From: Pseudotamlana agarivorans
Lineage (GTDB): Bacteria; Bacteroidota; Bacteroidia; Flavobacteriales; Flavobacteriaceae
Length of the DNA stretch: 64,000 bases
Assembly (NCBI RefSeq): GCF_001642835.1
Contig: NZ_LXEI01000002.1
Location: 310,001-374,000, forward strand
Reading direction: 5' to 3'
In this document: one piece after another, positions 39,467 through 47,813 of the stretch
Numbering within the stretch: position 1 is the first letter of the stretch
How the letters are laid out: each line of letters opens with the position of its first letter
Notes under the pieces: generated by a model
Database searches by the model: none
The model's input: the letters and a program-made list of their open reading frames with translations, nothing else
What the model was told of the DNA's origin: nothing
Made by a program: the position numbers and the translations under genes

Positions 39467-40381
39467 ATGAAAAAGGACCTACAAGCCATACATAACGAAC
39501 TCAAAGATATTCACTACAATGTAAAAGCGGAAGTGTTGGTTGCTGAAATTGAAGATAAAACTACCGTCACATCAGATCACATTTTGGTTTCAAACCAGAG
39601 TGATTTTAATCGGTCTTACCGAAATGACATCATAAATGTATCAATCGATAGTCATGGAGGAGATCAAGAGTTATTGAAGCTGGATTTGTCTCGACATGGG
39701 ATTTATGATTTACTGCCTGAAGGCGTGTTTCACAGTGTGGAATCAAAGGGCAAAACGTCGTCCTATAAGGAGCTAAATAAGCTTCAAAAGGAGGAAGAGC
39801 GGCAAGCACGGTCTTTGTTTGCTCCGCTGGAAGATGCTTTTTTTAGGAGCCGTGTTGAGGCAGAGCAAAAACAAGACAAAACCATACGTGATTTTAGTAA
39901 TTTAAAGGACCCATTTTTGTTGAATTTTTGGAAAATTGATCCATCAATACCCAAAGATTTAGCGGTTAAATTACTACGATTACTGCCGTACACCCATCAG
40001 ATTTCAGGAAATTTAGAGCTCACTTTTCTTAGCTTAAAGAAAATTTTATGTGTTGATATTAATTATAAAAAAGGTTTTGAATCCCTTGAGTTGCTTATTG
40101 ATCAACCTTCAGAAAATAAATTAGGCGTTAATTTTGTCTTACAACAAGATTCTTTAACTATTCAACAACCTACCTTACATATTAAAGTACAGCCTCAATC
40201 TAATAGTCATCTAGCTTCAATTCTAGGAAGTCAAGGTTTTACGCGTTTTCTGCAAGTGTTTTACAAGTTTTTTATCCCTTTTGAGTACCATATCAAAACT
40301 GAAATTCAGGTTAAAGAAGCCGATGACTTTATTCTGGGAAGCGCATATGATGCTTATTTGGGAATGGCTACCAGAGTTTAA
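39467..40381 (+). CDS. TssG-like T6SS baseplate protein (subtype iii)
   Basis: This 304-residue protein has no signal peptide or membrane helix. I assign it by resemblance to Bacteroidota T6SS proteins of the TssG type: HGIYDLLPEGVFHS near residue 75-88, then KLQKEEERQARSLFAPLEDAFFRSRVEAEQ, and LLRLLPYTHQISGNLELT at about 165-182. TssG is part of the baseplate wedge. Support also comes from TssN starting 2 bases downstream and Hcp after that. The identification rests on remembered motifs and should be checked with a profile search. Confidence 0.62.
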   Translation: MKKDLQAIHNELKDIHYNVKAEVLVAEIEDKTTVTSDHILVSNQSDFNRSYRNDIINVSIDSHGGDQELLKLDLSRHGIYDLLPEGVFHSVESKGKTSSYKELNKLQKEEERQARSLFAPLEDAFFRSRVEAEQKQDKTIRDFSNLKDPFLLNFWKIDPSIPKDLAVKLLRLLPYTHQISGNLELTFLSLKKILCVDINYKKGFESLELLIDQPSENKLGVNFVLQQDSLTIQQPTLHIKVQPQSNSHLASILGSQGFTRFLQVFYKFFIPFEYHIKTEIQVKEADDFILGSAYDAYLGMATRV

Positions 40382-40383
40382 AA

Positions 40384-41259
40384 ATGATAATTATGATGAC
40401 AAGTTTCGCTCACAGTGATGTTTTTAAGATTAGTTTAATATTACTTTTAATAAGTTCTGTACTTATGGTCTTGGTTAAAGAAGTGAGAACCATTTTTTCT
40501 AAGAACAAACTCAAAGCATTAATTTATGCGGTAGTTTTAGCGCTTCTTTTTGCACTTACAGGATTTTTAGCTTACGATAAAGTTTTAAATAATTCGCCTA
40601 CCCAGGCTTTTATGGCTATTGAGCTCATCTTTTTTATTTTAGGAATCATTCATGTGTTTACATTGCGTAACACTTTTAAATCCGTGATTGGACAAAAGCT
40701 AGAGTTTTTAAATGAGTTTATGTTGACTCTCGTTTTCCTAGGTATAGCTCTATTCGTTTTTATTCAGGTTGTTAGTCGATTTAGACCAGAATTTGTTAGC
40801 ATTTACATGACAGCCGGACTTGTTTTTATCACGCCGCTTTTGGTTCTAAAAACGTTCGAATATGCGATGGCTATTCCGGTTCAGGTTTATAAAAAATGGT
40901 TATTCCCAATACGTCAAGAAATTAAAGAGCCTACTTCGTCAGAGCTGAGTAACCCACTGGTGATATCCTTAGAATTTAAAAAGAAAAGCGGAGATAAAGA
41001 ATTAAGTCGTTTTAAAGTAAAAGCACCAGAGCAGATGGAGTTTGGTAAGTTGTTTTATTTTTTTGTTGACGATTATAATGCTTTGCACCCCGAACGTAAA
41101 ATTGAAATCACAGATAGTGAAGGCGAGGCTTCGGCTTGGATCTTTTATTTTAAGCCACGATGGTGGCGTGCTTTGCGACATATTGATGCTAATAAGTCCA
41201 TTGAATGGAATGGCATTCGGGAGGAAAATAGTATCGTAGTTCAACGTGTTGAAGCTTAA
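40384..41259 (+). CDS. tssN: T6SS transmembrane protein TssN
   Basis: TssN is specific to the Bacteroidota T6SS (subtype iii), where TssN-R are thought to replace the TssJLM membrane complex. The 291-residue protein has five membrane helices in its first 160 residues and a cytoplasmic C-terminal domain (about 180-290) with ITDSEGEASAWIFYFKPRWW and a final ENSIVVQRVEA, which I recognise from this family. A start at codon 1 or at the Met residues 4-5 cannot be decided. The gene is tightly coupled to the TssG-like gene (2-base gap). Confidence 0.75.
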   Translation: MIIMMTSFAHSDVFKISLILLLISSVLMVLVKEVRTIFSKNKLKALIYAVVLALLFALTGFLAYDKVLNNSPTQAFMAIELIFFILGIIHVFTLRNTFKSVIGQKLEFLNEFMLTLVFLGIALFVFIQVVSRFRPEFVSIYMTAGLVFITPLLVLKTFEYAMAIPVQVYKKWLFPIRQEIKEPTSSELSNPLVISLEFKKKSGDKELSRFKVKAPEQMEFGKLFYFFVDDYNALHPERKIEITDSEGEASAWIFYFKPRWWRALRHIDANKSIEWNGIREENSIVVQRVEA

Positions 41260-41288
41260 ACTCAAACAATAATTTAATACCAATAGTT

Positions 41289-41681
41289 ATGTCATTTTTA
41301 TCTAAATTGAGCATTGAAGGCGATGAAATGAATGTGCTAGATTGTGCATTCGAATTTTCTCAGCAAGCCGATTATAATGGTCGTCCAGCTGAAAATCCGC
41401 GTGGCGGACAAATACAATTACTTGTAGAATCGACCTCTAAAACCGATTTTATGGATTGGGCGATTTCGCCAGAAATGGTAAAAAACGGTACCATTACTTT
41501 TTACAAACGAGAAAATATGGCAAGCCTAAAAAAAATAGAGTTTAAAAACGCTTATTGTTTGCGTTATCATGAACATTTCAATGCGCATGATACTGAGCCT
41601 ATGCAAACCCTATTGATGATTTCGGCTCATGAAATTACTATAAAAGGAACTACTTTTTCCAATAATTGGCCTATTAAATAA
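41289..41681 (+). CDS. tssD: T6SS tube protein Hcp/TssD, Bacteroidota type
   Basis: The 130-residue protein matches the Bacteroidota TssD family: MSFLSKLSIEGDEMNVLDCAFEF, then DYNGRPAENPRGGQIQL and ESTSKTDFMDWA. Hcp hexamers stack into the inner tube that is fired by the sheath, and often carry effectors inside. No C-terminal toxin extension is fused to it. The gene for the predicted effector starts 50 bases downstream, which suggests that the effector uses this Hcp as carrier (inference). Confidence 0.87.
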   Translation: MSFLSKLSIEGDEMNVLDCAFEFSQQADYNGRPAENPRGGQIQLLVESTSKTDFMDWAISPEMVKNGTITFYKRENMASLKKIEFKNAYCLRYHEHFNAHDTEPMQTLLMISAHEITIKGTTFSNNWPIK

Positions 41682-41731
41682 GACAAAAATGTATTATGAT
41701 ATTGTAGCTTAATTGATTTATATTTTGCTTT

Positions 41732-42802
41732 ATGGAAAACGGAAACCTACAAAAACTAAAAGACTTAGTACAAAGTCAAGCTGATTATGCTTTAGAACTT
41801 AGTTTAAGTGATAATAAGAGCGGTTTTAGTTGTACAGGCTTTGGTAAGCACCTTGAGTTTCTTTTGAATTCTAGAAATCATGAAATTAATTTTCTTTTAA
41901 GTGAAATAGCAAAAGAGCAATTAAAGAATCAAAAGAAAACTCCTGAACCACCTGATTTTACGAAATACATTAGATATTCAAGTACTCTATTATCACACAA
42001 GGAGGTTTTTGTTGGTGATAAATGGGTGCTTGTTCCTAATGATGCTTGTGTCGATTTTAAAACGACTTCTTTGAGTAGACAACGCGCATTTTCGGTGACT
42101 ATCAGTCACGGAAGTAACTATGCAACATTTACTTCTACAGAGCATTTAAAATCGTATCAAGAACAGAATAAAGTATTATATGGGCATGATATCTCTATAC
42201 AGCTGGAAGATGATTATATCAGTAAAGAAGAACACGATTGGATGAATTTAGCTTCTCAGGCTTATGGTGCTACAAAAAAGCATACAGGCGGGTTAGATAA
42301 TCTTACCGAACTTTATAACAGAATTCCAAAAGAATTTAAACGTAGTTACGCTTATAAAATATCAAAGGTTACCAAAAAAGTGGGAAAACCGGCAAAAGCG
42401 GGTAAAATATTTCAAGGGGCAGAGAGGATTGCTAAAAAAGGTAAGTTTTTAGGGTCTTTAGGGAATGCCTTGACCATAGGAACCATAGGTTATGAATATA
42501 AAACTGATACTTGGGACGCACATACTGTTGTAGATGGAGCTTTTTTAGTTGTAGGAGTAGTTGCAGCCACTTTTGGAGCACCGGCTGTAGTTATTGGCAT
42601 CGCTATTTACGGACTTTTAGATTATGCTTTTGATATAAGTGAGGGCATAGACGAGCAATTTGGTAGAAATTCTGCTTTTTGGGATAAAAAGCCGATACAT
42701 AATTTTCGAACACGAAGAACTCCTTTGTTTAATGAAGTTAAAAAAGACCATACTTACGTTGCTCCTAAATTAACAGTACCATCAAATAACTATAAAGATT
42801 AA
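41732..42802 (+). CDS. Predicted T6SS effector with colicin-like hydrophobic hairpin
   Basis: I do not recognise a named family. The 356-residue protein has no signal peptide. Residues 1-70 are helical and charged, 75-160 look beta-rich (VFVGDKWVLVPND, FSVTISHGSNYATFTS). Residues 200-240 are Lys-rich. Residues 265-300 form a hydrophobic helical hairpin (TVVDGAFLVVGVVAATFG, then PAVVIGIAIYGLLDYAF) in an otherwise soluble protein, as in pore-forming colicins and membrane-targeting T6SS effectors. A basic tail ends SNNYKD, and the stop TAA is immediately followed by the ATG of the first membrane protein. The position behind hcp and before four small membrane proteins supports an effector role. 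Toxicity is inferred. Confidence 0.65.
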   Translation: MENGNLQKLKDLVQSQADYALELSLSDNKSGFSCTGFGKHLEFLLNSRNHEINFLLSEIAKEQLKNQKKTPEPPDFTKYIRYSSTLLSHKEVFVGDKWVLVPNDACVDFKTTSLSRQRAFSVTISHGSNYATFTSTEHLKSYQEQNKVLYGHDISIQLEDDYISKEEHDWMNLASQAYGATKKHTGGLDNLTELYNRIPKEFKRSYAYKISKVTKKVGKPAKAGKIFQGAERIAKKGKFLGSLGNALTIGTIGYEYKTDTWDAHTVVDGAFLVVGVVAATFGAPAVVIGIAIYGLLDYAFDISEGIDEQFGRNSAFWDKKPIHNFRTRRTPLFNEVKKDHTYVAPKLTVPSNNYKD

Positions 42803-43210
42803 ATGTTTAAAATTTTATTTAAAAACTTATTATTAGCGAACTACAGTTTTGCTAAACGTTGGGTAAACAAGAAAATGCCTGAAAGAATTATTCCAGCAAC
42901 TATACATATTTTTATATCACCTTTTACTTTTATTACCTCAGGTTTAGCATGTGTTATATTAGGTAGTATTGTTTATAAAATTAAATATCCTGAGCTTGTT
43001 TTAGTTCTAATAGCCTTTGTTTTTGGGTTTGGATTACAAAAACCAGTAAAAAAAGCCATTCATCAATGGCACATAGAGAAGGAATATAAGACACTTTCAA
43101 AAAATGAACGTTTGAATAAAAACACACTTGCTTTTCTGTTTTTTTGGATTGGATTTGGTGTGTTTATATGTCTTGGAGCAAAGTTTATGGGAGGATATTT
43201 GATAGAATGA
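42803..43210 (+). CDS. Predicted immunity membrane protein, copy 1
   Basis: This 135-residue protein has three membrane helices (about residues 36-60, 63-80, 108-130). Family-wide segments are LLLANYSFAKRWVNKKMPERIIPAT at the N-terminus and IEKEYKTLSKNERLNKNTLAF before the last helix. It has no known domain. It starts directly after the effector stop codon (TAA then ATG), so translation is coupled. Small inner-membrane proteins next to pore-forming toxins are usually their immunity proteins; that role is inferred. The other three copies follow on the same strand. Confidence 0.7.
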   Translation: MFKILFKNLLLANYSFAKRWVNKKMPERIIPATIHIFISPFTFITSGLACVILGSIVYKIKYPELVLVLIAFVFGFGLQKPVKKAIHQWHIEKEYKTLSKNERLNKNTLAFLFFWIGFGVFICLGAKFMGGYLIE

Positions 43211-43254
43211 TAATCGTTAGATACCTCCATGACTTTATAAATGAGGTTTTAATT

Positions 43255-43665
43255 ATGACCAAAACTATATTTAAACCATTATTGCTGGCGTTTTACTGTA
43301 CCTCAAAATGGCTTGTAAATAAAAAAATGCCTCAAAATTTGGTTCCATCAACTATATTGACTTTCTCTTTTCCTTTTACCTTTATAGCTACAGGAATATT
43401 TTGTATGTATATATTAGAGCGTATACTGAATACCGTTAAAAGTCCTATAGTGTGTGTTGTAGGTGTATTATTATTTATTAGTCCTGTTTATTATTTTTCT
43501 GGAAAAATTGCTAAAAACGGTATTCATGAATGGGGAATTGAAAAGGATTATAAATTTTTGACTAAAAATGAACGCATAAATAAAATAGTAACTGCTTTTA
43601 TCTTTTTTTGGGGTGCGTTTATATTTCAATTTTGGCTAGCAAATATTGCTATAAGTTCGATGTAG
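43255..43665 (+). CDS. Predicted immunity membrane protein, copy 2
   Basis: The 136-residue protein starts at the ATG at 43255 (MTKTIFKPLLLAFYC); the frame is open further upstream into copy 1, but homology with the other copies begins at this ATG. It is the most divergent copy: VNKKMPQNLVPSTI and IEKDYKFLTKNERINK are kept, while the middle (IATGIFCMYILERIL) and the end (WLANIAISSM) differ. Three helices are predicted. Divergence suggests that it matches a different effector variant. Confidence 0.68.
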   Translation: MTKTIFKPLLLAFYCTSKWLVNKKMPQNLVPSTILTFSFPFTFIATGIFCMYILERILNTVKSPIVCVVGVLLFISPVYYFSGKIAKNGIHEWGIEKDYKFLTKNERINKIVTAFIFFWGAFIFQFWLANIAISSM

Positions 43666-43763
43666 ATTTATTTGTGAGTAATCGGTTAAACTTAATATTC
43701 CTACTAGAGAAAATTAAATAGTTAAGCTATTTAATATTTGCGTTGTTATAAATTTAAATATTA

Positions 43764-44180
43764 ATGTATAAATTTTGTTTTAGACGTTTGTTGCTTGCAG
43801 ATTATTGTGCAGCAAAATGGCTTGTAAATAAAAAAATGCCTGAACGAATTATTCCTTCTACATTACACTTTTTTGCAACACCGTTCGCTTTTATTGGAGC
43901 GGGATTATATTTTGTAATTATAGGTACAATTAGTTATAGGTTTGAGACGCATTTACCTATTTTAATAGGGTTAGGGGGAGTCATGTTACCTTTACAATTT
44001 TATATAGAGAAAAGGGCTAAAAAAGTAATTTTTAAATGGGGAATTGAAAAGGAATTTAATACCCTCTCTAAAAATGAACGTTTGAATAAAAACATTCTTG
44101 CTTTCTTGTTTTTTTGGGTAGCTTTTTTCTTGTTTTTCTATTTGGGCGTCACATATGTTGGGGGATATTTAATTGAATAG
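43764..44180 (+). CDS. Predicted immunity membrane protein, copy 3
   Basis: This 138-residue paralog reads MYKFCFRRLLLADYCAAKWLVNKKMPERIIPST and ends VTYVGGYLIE. Its middle section (LPILIGLGGVMLPLQFYIEKRAKKVI) is closely shared with copy 4 but not with copies 1 or 2. A 98-base spacer with a weak hairpin (43712-43736) separates it from copy 2. A piece of a second effector gene follows 13 bases after its stop. Confidence 0.68.
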   Translation: MYKFCFRRLLLADYCAAKWLVNKKMPERIIPSTLHFFATPFAFIGAGLYFVIIGTISYRFETHLPILIGLGGVMLPLQFYIEKRAKKVIFKWGIEKEFNTLSKNERLNKNILAFLFFWVAFFLFFYLGVTYVGGYLIE

Positions 44181-44193
44181 GCATAACGTTAGA

Positions 44194-44271
44194 ATGCAAA
44201 AAAAAAGAAAAAAAGATCATCCTTACGTAGCTCCAAAATTTAAAACAACATCAAATATCTATAAAGATTAA
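44194..44271 (+). pseudogene. Orphan C-terminal fragment of a second effector gene
   Basis: A 25-codon frame reads MQKKRKKDHPYVAPKFKTTS then NIYKD and stop. The effector at 41732 ends KKDHTYVAPKLTVPSNNYKD. In both places the TAA is directly followed by the ATG of a membrane protein gene (MFK or MFR). The fragment is therefore the last 20 or so codons of a lost effector whose partner immunity gene, copy 4, remains. It has an ATG and could in principle be translated, which would keep the coupling to copy 4. Confidence 0.75.
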
Positions 44272-44688
44272 ATGTTTAGAATTTCATTTAAAAACTTATT
44301 GTTAGCGAACTATAGTTTTGCTAAACGTTGGGTTAATAAAAAAAATCCTGAAAGAATTATTCCAGCAACTATGCATATTTTTACAACTCCTTTTAGTTTT
44401 ATAATGGCTGGCATGTATTGTTGGATATTAGGTTCTTTAGATTTTAAGTTTACATCTTTCTTGCCGACCTTCATTGGGTTAGGAATAATAATGTTGCCAT
44501 TTCAGTTTTTTTTAGAAAAAAAAATAAAAAAAGCAATTCATCAATGGCATATAGAGAAGGAATATAAGTCACTTTCAAAAAATGAACGTTGGAATAAAAA
44601 CATACTTGCTTTTCTATTTTTTTGGATTGGATTTGGTGTGTTTATATGTCTTGGAGCAAAGTTTATGGGAGGGTATTTGGTAGAATAA
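44272..44688 (+). CDS. Predicted immunity membrane protein, copy 4 (mosaic)
   Basis: This 138-residue protein is a mosaic. Residues 1-38 and 95-138 are nearly the same as copy 1 (NLLLANYSFAKRWVNKK; FWIGFGVFICLGAKFMGGYL), while residues about 60-90 (FLPTFIGLGIIMLPFQFFLEKK) follow copy 3. Three membrane helices are predicted. It begins immediately after the orphan effector tail, repeating the layout of effector and copy 1. Homologous recombination between copies is the simplest explanation. Confidence 0.7.
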   Translation: MFRISFKNLLLANYSFAKRWVNKKNPERIIPATMHIFTTPFSFIMAGMYCWILGSLDFKFTSFLPTFIGLGIIMLPFQFFLEKKIKKAIHQWHIEKEYKSLSKNERWNKNILAFLFFWIGFGVFICLGAKFMGGYLVE

Positions 44689-44741
44689 TAATCGTTAGAT
44701 AACTCAATGGCTTTATAAATGATCGCTACAGGAATATTTTG
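44689..44741 (+). pseudogene. Scar of a lost immunity gene copy
   Basis: Bases 44689-44721 (taatcgttagata, then aactcaatggctttataaatga) match the segment just after copy 1 at 43210-43243. The next bases, CGCTACAGGAATATTTTGT (44723-44741), match the interior of copy 2 at 43387-43405, skipping its first 130 bases. This is what a deletion inside a copied copy 1-copy 2 segment would leave. The rest to 44863 has no recognisable content. Confidence 0.6.
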
Positions 44742-44863
44742 TCCAAACTTATCCATGCCAAAAGATGTGTATTCAAGGAAAAAGAATCTAGAATTCTAAT
44801 ACTATTTTAGTAGGTGTTCTTCTTTGTTTATGCTTCAAAATATCAATTAACTTATTGATTCTA

Positions 44864-46522
44864 TTAAAACTGAAAATATATAAATGGTTGGAAATCGGTT
44901 GAAAAGGCTTGATAACAAATAACACCTACGATAACAGACGCTACAGCTTTTACATAAATAGGGCTGTTCGCGTATAGATTTTCAATGTGGTTTTTAGTCG
45001 AAGATGGTAACCAATGTGTAATGTACCCTATAAGCATCACAATAAAAACAGATTTGTAACTTGCCAAGACGTGCCAAGCATAGTGCCAGTCCATGTGATA
45101 CGCCACTTGGTTGTACCACTTTGCAATATGATCCATGCTTTCTCCTCTAAAGTAAATCCGTGTAAACGTTATAAATATTAGAGTAATTAAAATTTTCCAC
45201 CAACGCACGTACCATTGGTTGTAGTTTTCATACGGACTAATTTTACGCCAGTATTTGTAAACCACAATGCCTAGTCCGTTTAATCCACCCCAGATAACAA
45301 ACTTCCAAGAAGCCCCGTGCCATAAACCGCCAATAAGCATGGTAAGCATCAGGTTAATGTTGGTATTAATATTATTTTCTACAGTTTTGTTATACTGTGC
45401 CAGAATAAAAATGGTTAAACAAATCCCTAAGGTGATAAATACTACCAGTAAATTTTGATAAGCATATAAAGTTCCTAAAATAATGATCGATAGGATTATG
45501 TAGGATCCCACAGAACCCTTTCTATTTCCTCCTAAAGGGATGTATAAGTAATCGCGTAGCCATGTGGATAACGAAATGTGCCAACGCCTCCAGAAATCAC
45601 CAGTATTAATGGCTTTATAAGGTGAATTAAAGTTAACAGGGAGTTTAAATCCCATGAGTAAGGCTAGCCCAATAGCAATATCGGTGTAACCTGAGAAATC
45701 GCCATAAATTTGTAAAGAGTATCCAAACATAGCCATCACATTGGCAAAACCGGAAAACATATCGGGGGTATCGAAAACACGATCCAGGAATTGCATGGCT
45801 ATAAAATCGGCAAAAATCATTTTTTTTATGAGCCCTTTTAGAATCATGAATGTGCCTTTGTCGAAGTCTGATTTGGTTAAAACCGTAGGTGCAGAGATTT
45901 GAGGTACAAAATTTTCAGCTCGTACAATAGGACCTGCTACAAGCTGCGGAAAGAAACTTACGTAAAACCCGAAGTCTAATATAGACTTTAAAGGCACTAA
46001 TTTTCTACGGAAAATATCAACACTATAACTTATGGTTTGAAAGGTGTAAAAGGAAATCCCCACAGGAAGGATAATTTTATCTACCGTGAAATAATTTTGA
46101 TCATTAAAACTGTTTCCAAACTGAGCTAACCAATTCATCACTTGGTAATCGGTATGAAAAAGCATATTAAACGAATCGGTAAAAAAGTAAGCGTACTTAA
46201 AATAACACAACACACTAAGGTTTGTAATAACACTTATGGTCACTAGGGCATAGCGCTTTTTACTATTTTCACTGTTATAAATACTTCTTCCAATAAAGAA
46301 ATCGACTATGGTACTAAAAATCAAAATACCAATAAACAGTCCGCTAGTTTTATAATAGAAAAACAAGGAAATTAGAAATAGATAGGCATTTCGTTGTTTT
46401 ATTTTTTTATAAAAAACTGCGAATAGGGTATAGGCTACTGCAAAGAATATCCAGAAATTAACCTGCGTAAAAATTAACGGAAATTCTTCCGAAAATGTAA
46501 AAATGTCGTAAAGCCTATTCAT
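44864..46522 (-). CDS. MBOAT-family O-acyltransferase
   Basis: This 552-residue inner-membrane protein belongs to the MBOAT family, like AlgI and PatA, which carry acetyl groups across the membrane for O-acetylation of alginate, other polysaccharides or peptidoglycan. The hallmark FWRRWHISLSTWLRDYLYIPLGGNRKGS and the catalytic His in LIGGLWHGASWKFVIWGGLNG are both present, within about 11-13 helices. It overlaps the end of the SGNH gene upstream by 8 bases. With two SGNH proteins it makes a complete acetylation set; the polymer is unknown. Confidence 0.93.
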   Translation of the reverse strand: MNRLYDIFTFSEEFPLIFTQVNFWIFFAVAYTLFAVFYKKIKQRNAYLFLISLFFYYKTSGLFIGILIFSTIVDFFIGRSIYNSENSKKRYALVTISVITNLSVLCYFKYAYFFTDSFNMLFHTDYQVMNWLAQFGNSFNDQNYFTVDKIILPVGISFYTFQTISYSVDIFRRKLVPLKSILDFGFYVSFFPQLVAGPIVRAENFVPQISAPTVLTKSDFDKGTFMILKGLIKKMIFADFIAMQFLDRVFDTPDMFSGFANVMAMFGYSLQIYGDFSGYTDIAIGLALLMGFKLPVNFNSPYKAINTGDFWRRWHISLSTWLRDYLYIPLGGNRKGSVGSYIILSIIILGTLYAYQNLLVVFITLGICLTIFILAQYNKTVENNINTNINLMLTMLIGGLWHGASWKFVIWGGLNGLGIVVYKYWRKISPYENYNQWYVRWWKILITLIFITFTRIYFRGESMDHIAKWYNQVAYHMDWHYAWHVLASYKSVFIVMLIGYITHWLPSSTKNHIENLYANSPIYVKAVASVIVGVICYQAFSTDFQPFIYFQF

Positions 46523-47813
46523 CTAAGTGTTTAAAATAATTAAGTAATTCTTCTGCGTTTCTTCCGGTTGATGAAGCCCAAGCCTTGACCATAGCAACCA
46601 ACATTAAATCGGCTTTAACACTATATCCAAAAAGTGTAAAATGTACACGGTCTTTGGGCATTAAATTGTTTTTATACCATTTTTGGGAAGAACCCAAACC
46701 GCCCATAATTTCAAAGCAATCCCAAACTGCCATGTTGTATTCTTGAGCAATTTCTAAAATAATTTGTTCTTGTGTAATGGTATTAGGGTTGGGTTTTTTA
46801 CGCTTATAATAGCTATCGTTCGGAACGGTAAGCAGTATGGCACAATCGGGGTTTTTACGTTGTATCATGTCTATAAAAGACTTGTAATAATACCTGAAAT
46901 TTTCTGCATCAAACTTGTCTTCTGGCATATAGGCATCGTTTGTTCCTATTGAAATGATAAACAAATCGGGATGATATAAGTCAAATTGCCTTTCAAAATA
47001 CGCACTGCGATCAAAGAGTTTAAAGCTCGCCCCATTAACCCCAATGGAGGTGTATTCTATACCAGGATTGTTGTTCATAAACTCCATGCCCATCATGGCA
47101 AACTCTGGATGAATGTTCGTGGTGTCTTTAAGTTGAAGTGCAAAAGAGACAGAGTCTACCGCAGTCTTAAAACGAAACTCACGGTACATTTTGTCGTAAT
47201 TAATCGTATCAGAACTCACCAAAGTACTGTCCAGAACATTTAAATTATAATCGTCTTTCCAGGTGTTGTAAAACACACGTAATTTATTAAAGTTATAGCG
47301 ATCTATATTATAGTTTCTGTGGTTAGCCTTTACAATTATGGTGTCGCTAACATCACGAAAGGCACCTGTAATACCTGCCAAACCCCAAGCAATACTATCG
47401 GAAGTAATAGAACAGCGGTAGCCCTGCCACTTACTTTCGGTATTTGTTGATATTCTATAACTTAAAGGGTTGTTGGTATGTGCTAAGTGATACGGAAAAA
47501 CAAAACCTCGTTGCCCTGTGCTATTGGCGTTCATGTTTTGTAAATAGGTTCTCATTTTATTCGAGTAAAAATCACCTTGAATATGTGAACCTCCAATATG
47601 AAAGATATGTAGTTTGTCTTTTTTTCCAGAGTAAATACTGTCTAATTTTGCGAAAAAACGATCAAAAGCAGGTGATTTATCAGCAAATTTTAATGTGTTT
47701 GCTTCAAAATTTATAAGATGACCTAAGCTTGGTGTGATGCTGTCCAACACATAATGCTGAGCAAAAATCGACGTGCTTAATAACAGGGAGAAAATTAAAA
47801 GGACTATTTTCAT
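46515..47813 (-). CDS. SGNH/GDSL-type esterase or acetyltransferase, secreted
   Basis: The 432-residue protein has a signal peptide (MKIVLLIFSLLLSTSIFAQ). SGNH blocks are seen: block I as HIGGSHIQGDFYS (Ser in GGS), block III as SIGTNDAYMP, and block V as DRVHFTLFGY (Asp and His). An Ig-like insert lies between. In MBOAT systems the SGNH partner transfers acetyl to the polymer in the periplasm. It overlaps the preceding SGNH gene by 4 bases and the MBOAT gene by 8, so all three are one operon. Confidence 0.85.
   Translation of the reverse strand: MKIVLLIFSLLLSTSIFAQHYVLDSITPSLGHLINFEANTLKFADKSPAFDRFFAKLDSIYSGKKDKLHIFHIGGSHIQGDFYSNKMRTYLQNMNANSTGQRGFVFPYHLAHTNNPLSYRISTNTESKWQGYRCSITSDSIAWGLAGITGAFRDVSDTIIVKANHRNYNIDRYNFNKLRVFYNTWKDDYNLNVLDSTLVSSDTINYDKMYREFRFKTAVDSVSFALQLKDTTNIHPEFAMMGMEFMNNNPGIEYTSIGVNGASFKLFDRSAYFERQFDLYHPDLFIISIGTNDAYMPEDKFDAENFRYYYKSFIDMIQRKNPDCAILLTVPNDSYYKRKKPNPNTITQEQIILEIAQEYNMAVWDCFEIMGGLGSSQKWYKNNLMPKDRVHFTLFGYSVKADLMLVAMVKAWASSTGRNAEELLNYFKHLDE

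Noticed and set aside
43144-43254. Longer N-terminus for immunity copy 2
   Set aside because: The extra 37 codons overlap the end of copy 1 in another frame, and homology to the other copies starts at 43255.
38843-44741. Mobile element carrying the effector-immunity array
   Set aside because: I looked for transposase, integrase, terminal repeats or a tRNA at the borders and found none; the changes seen are explained by recombination within the array.
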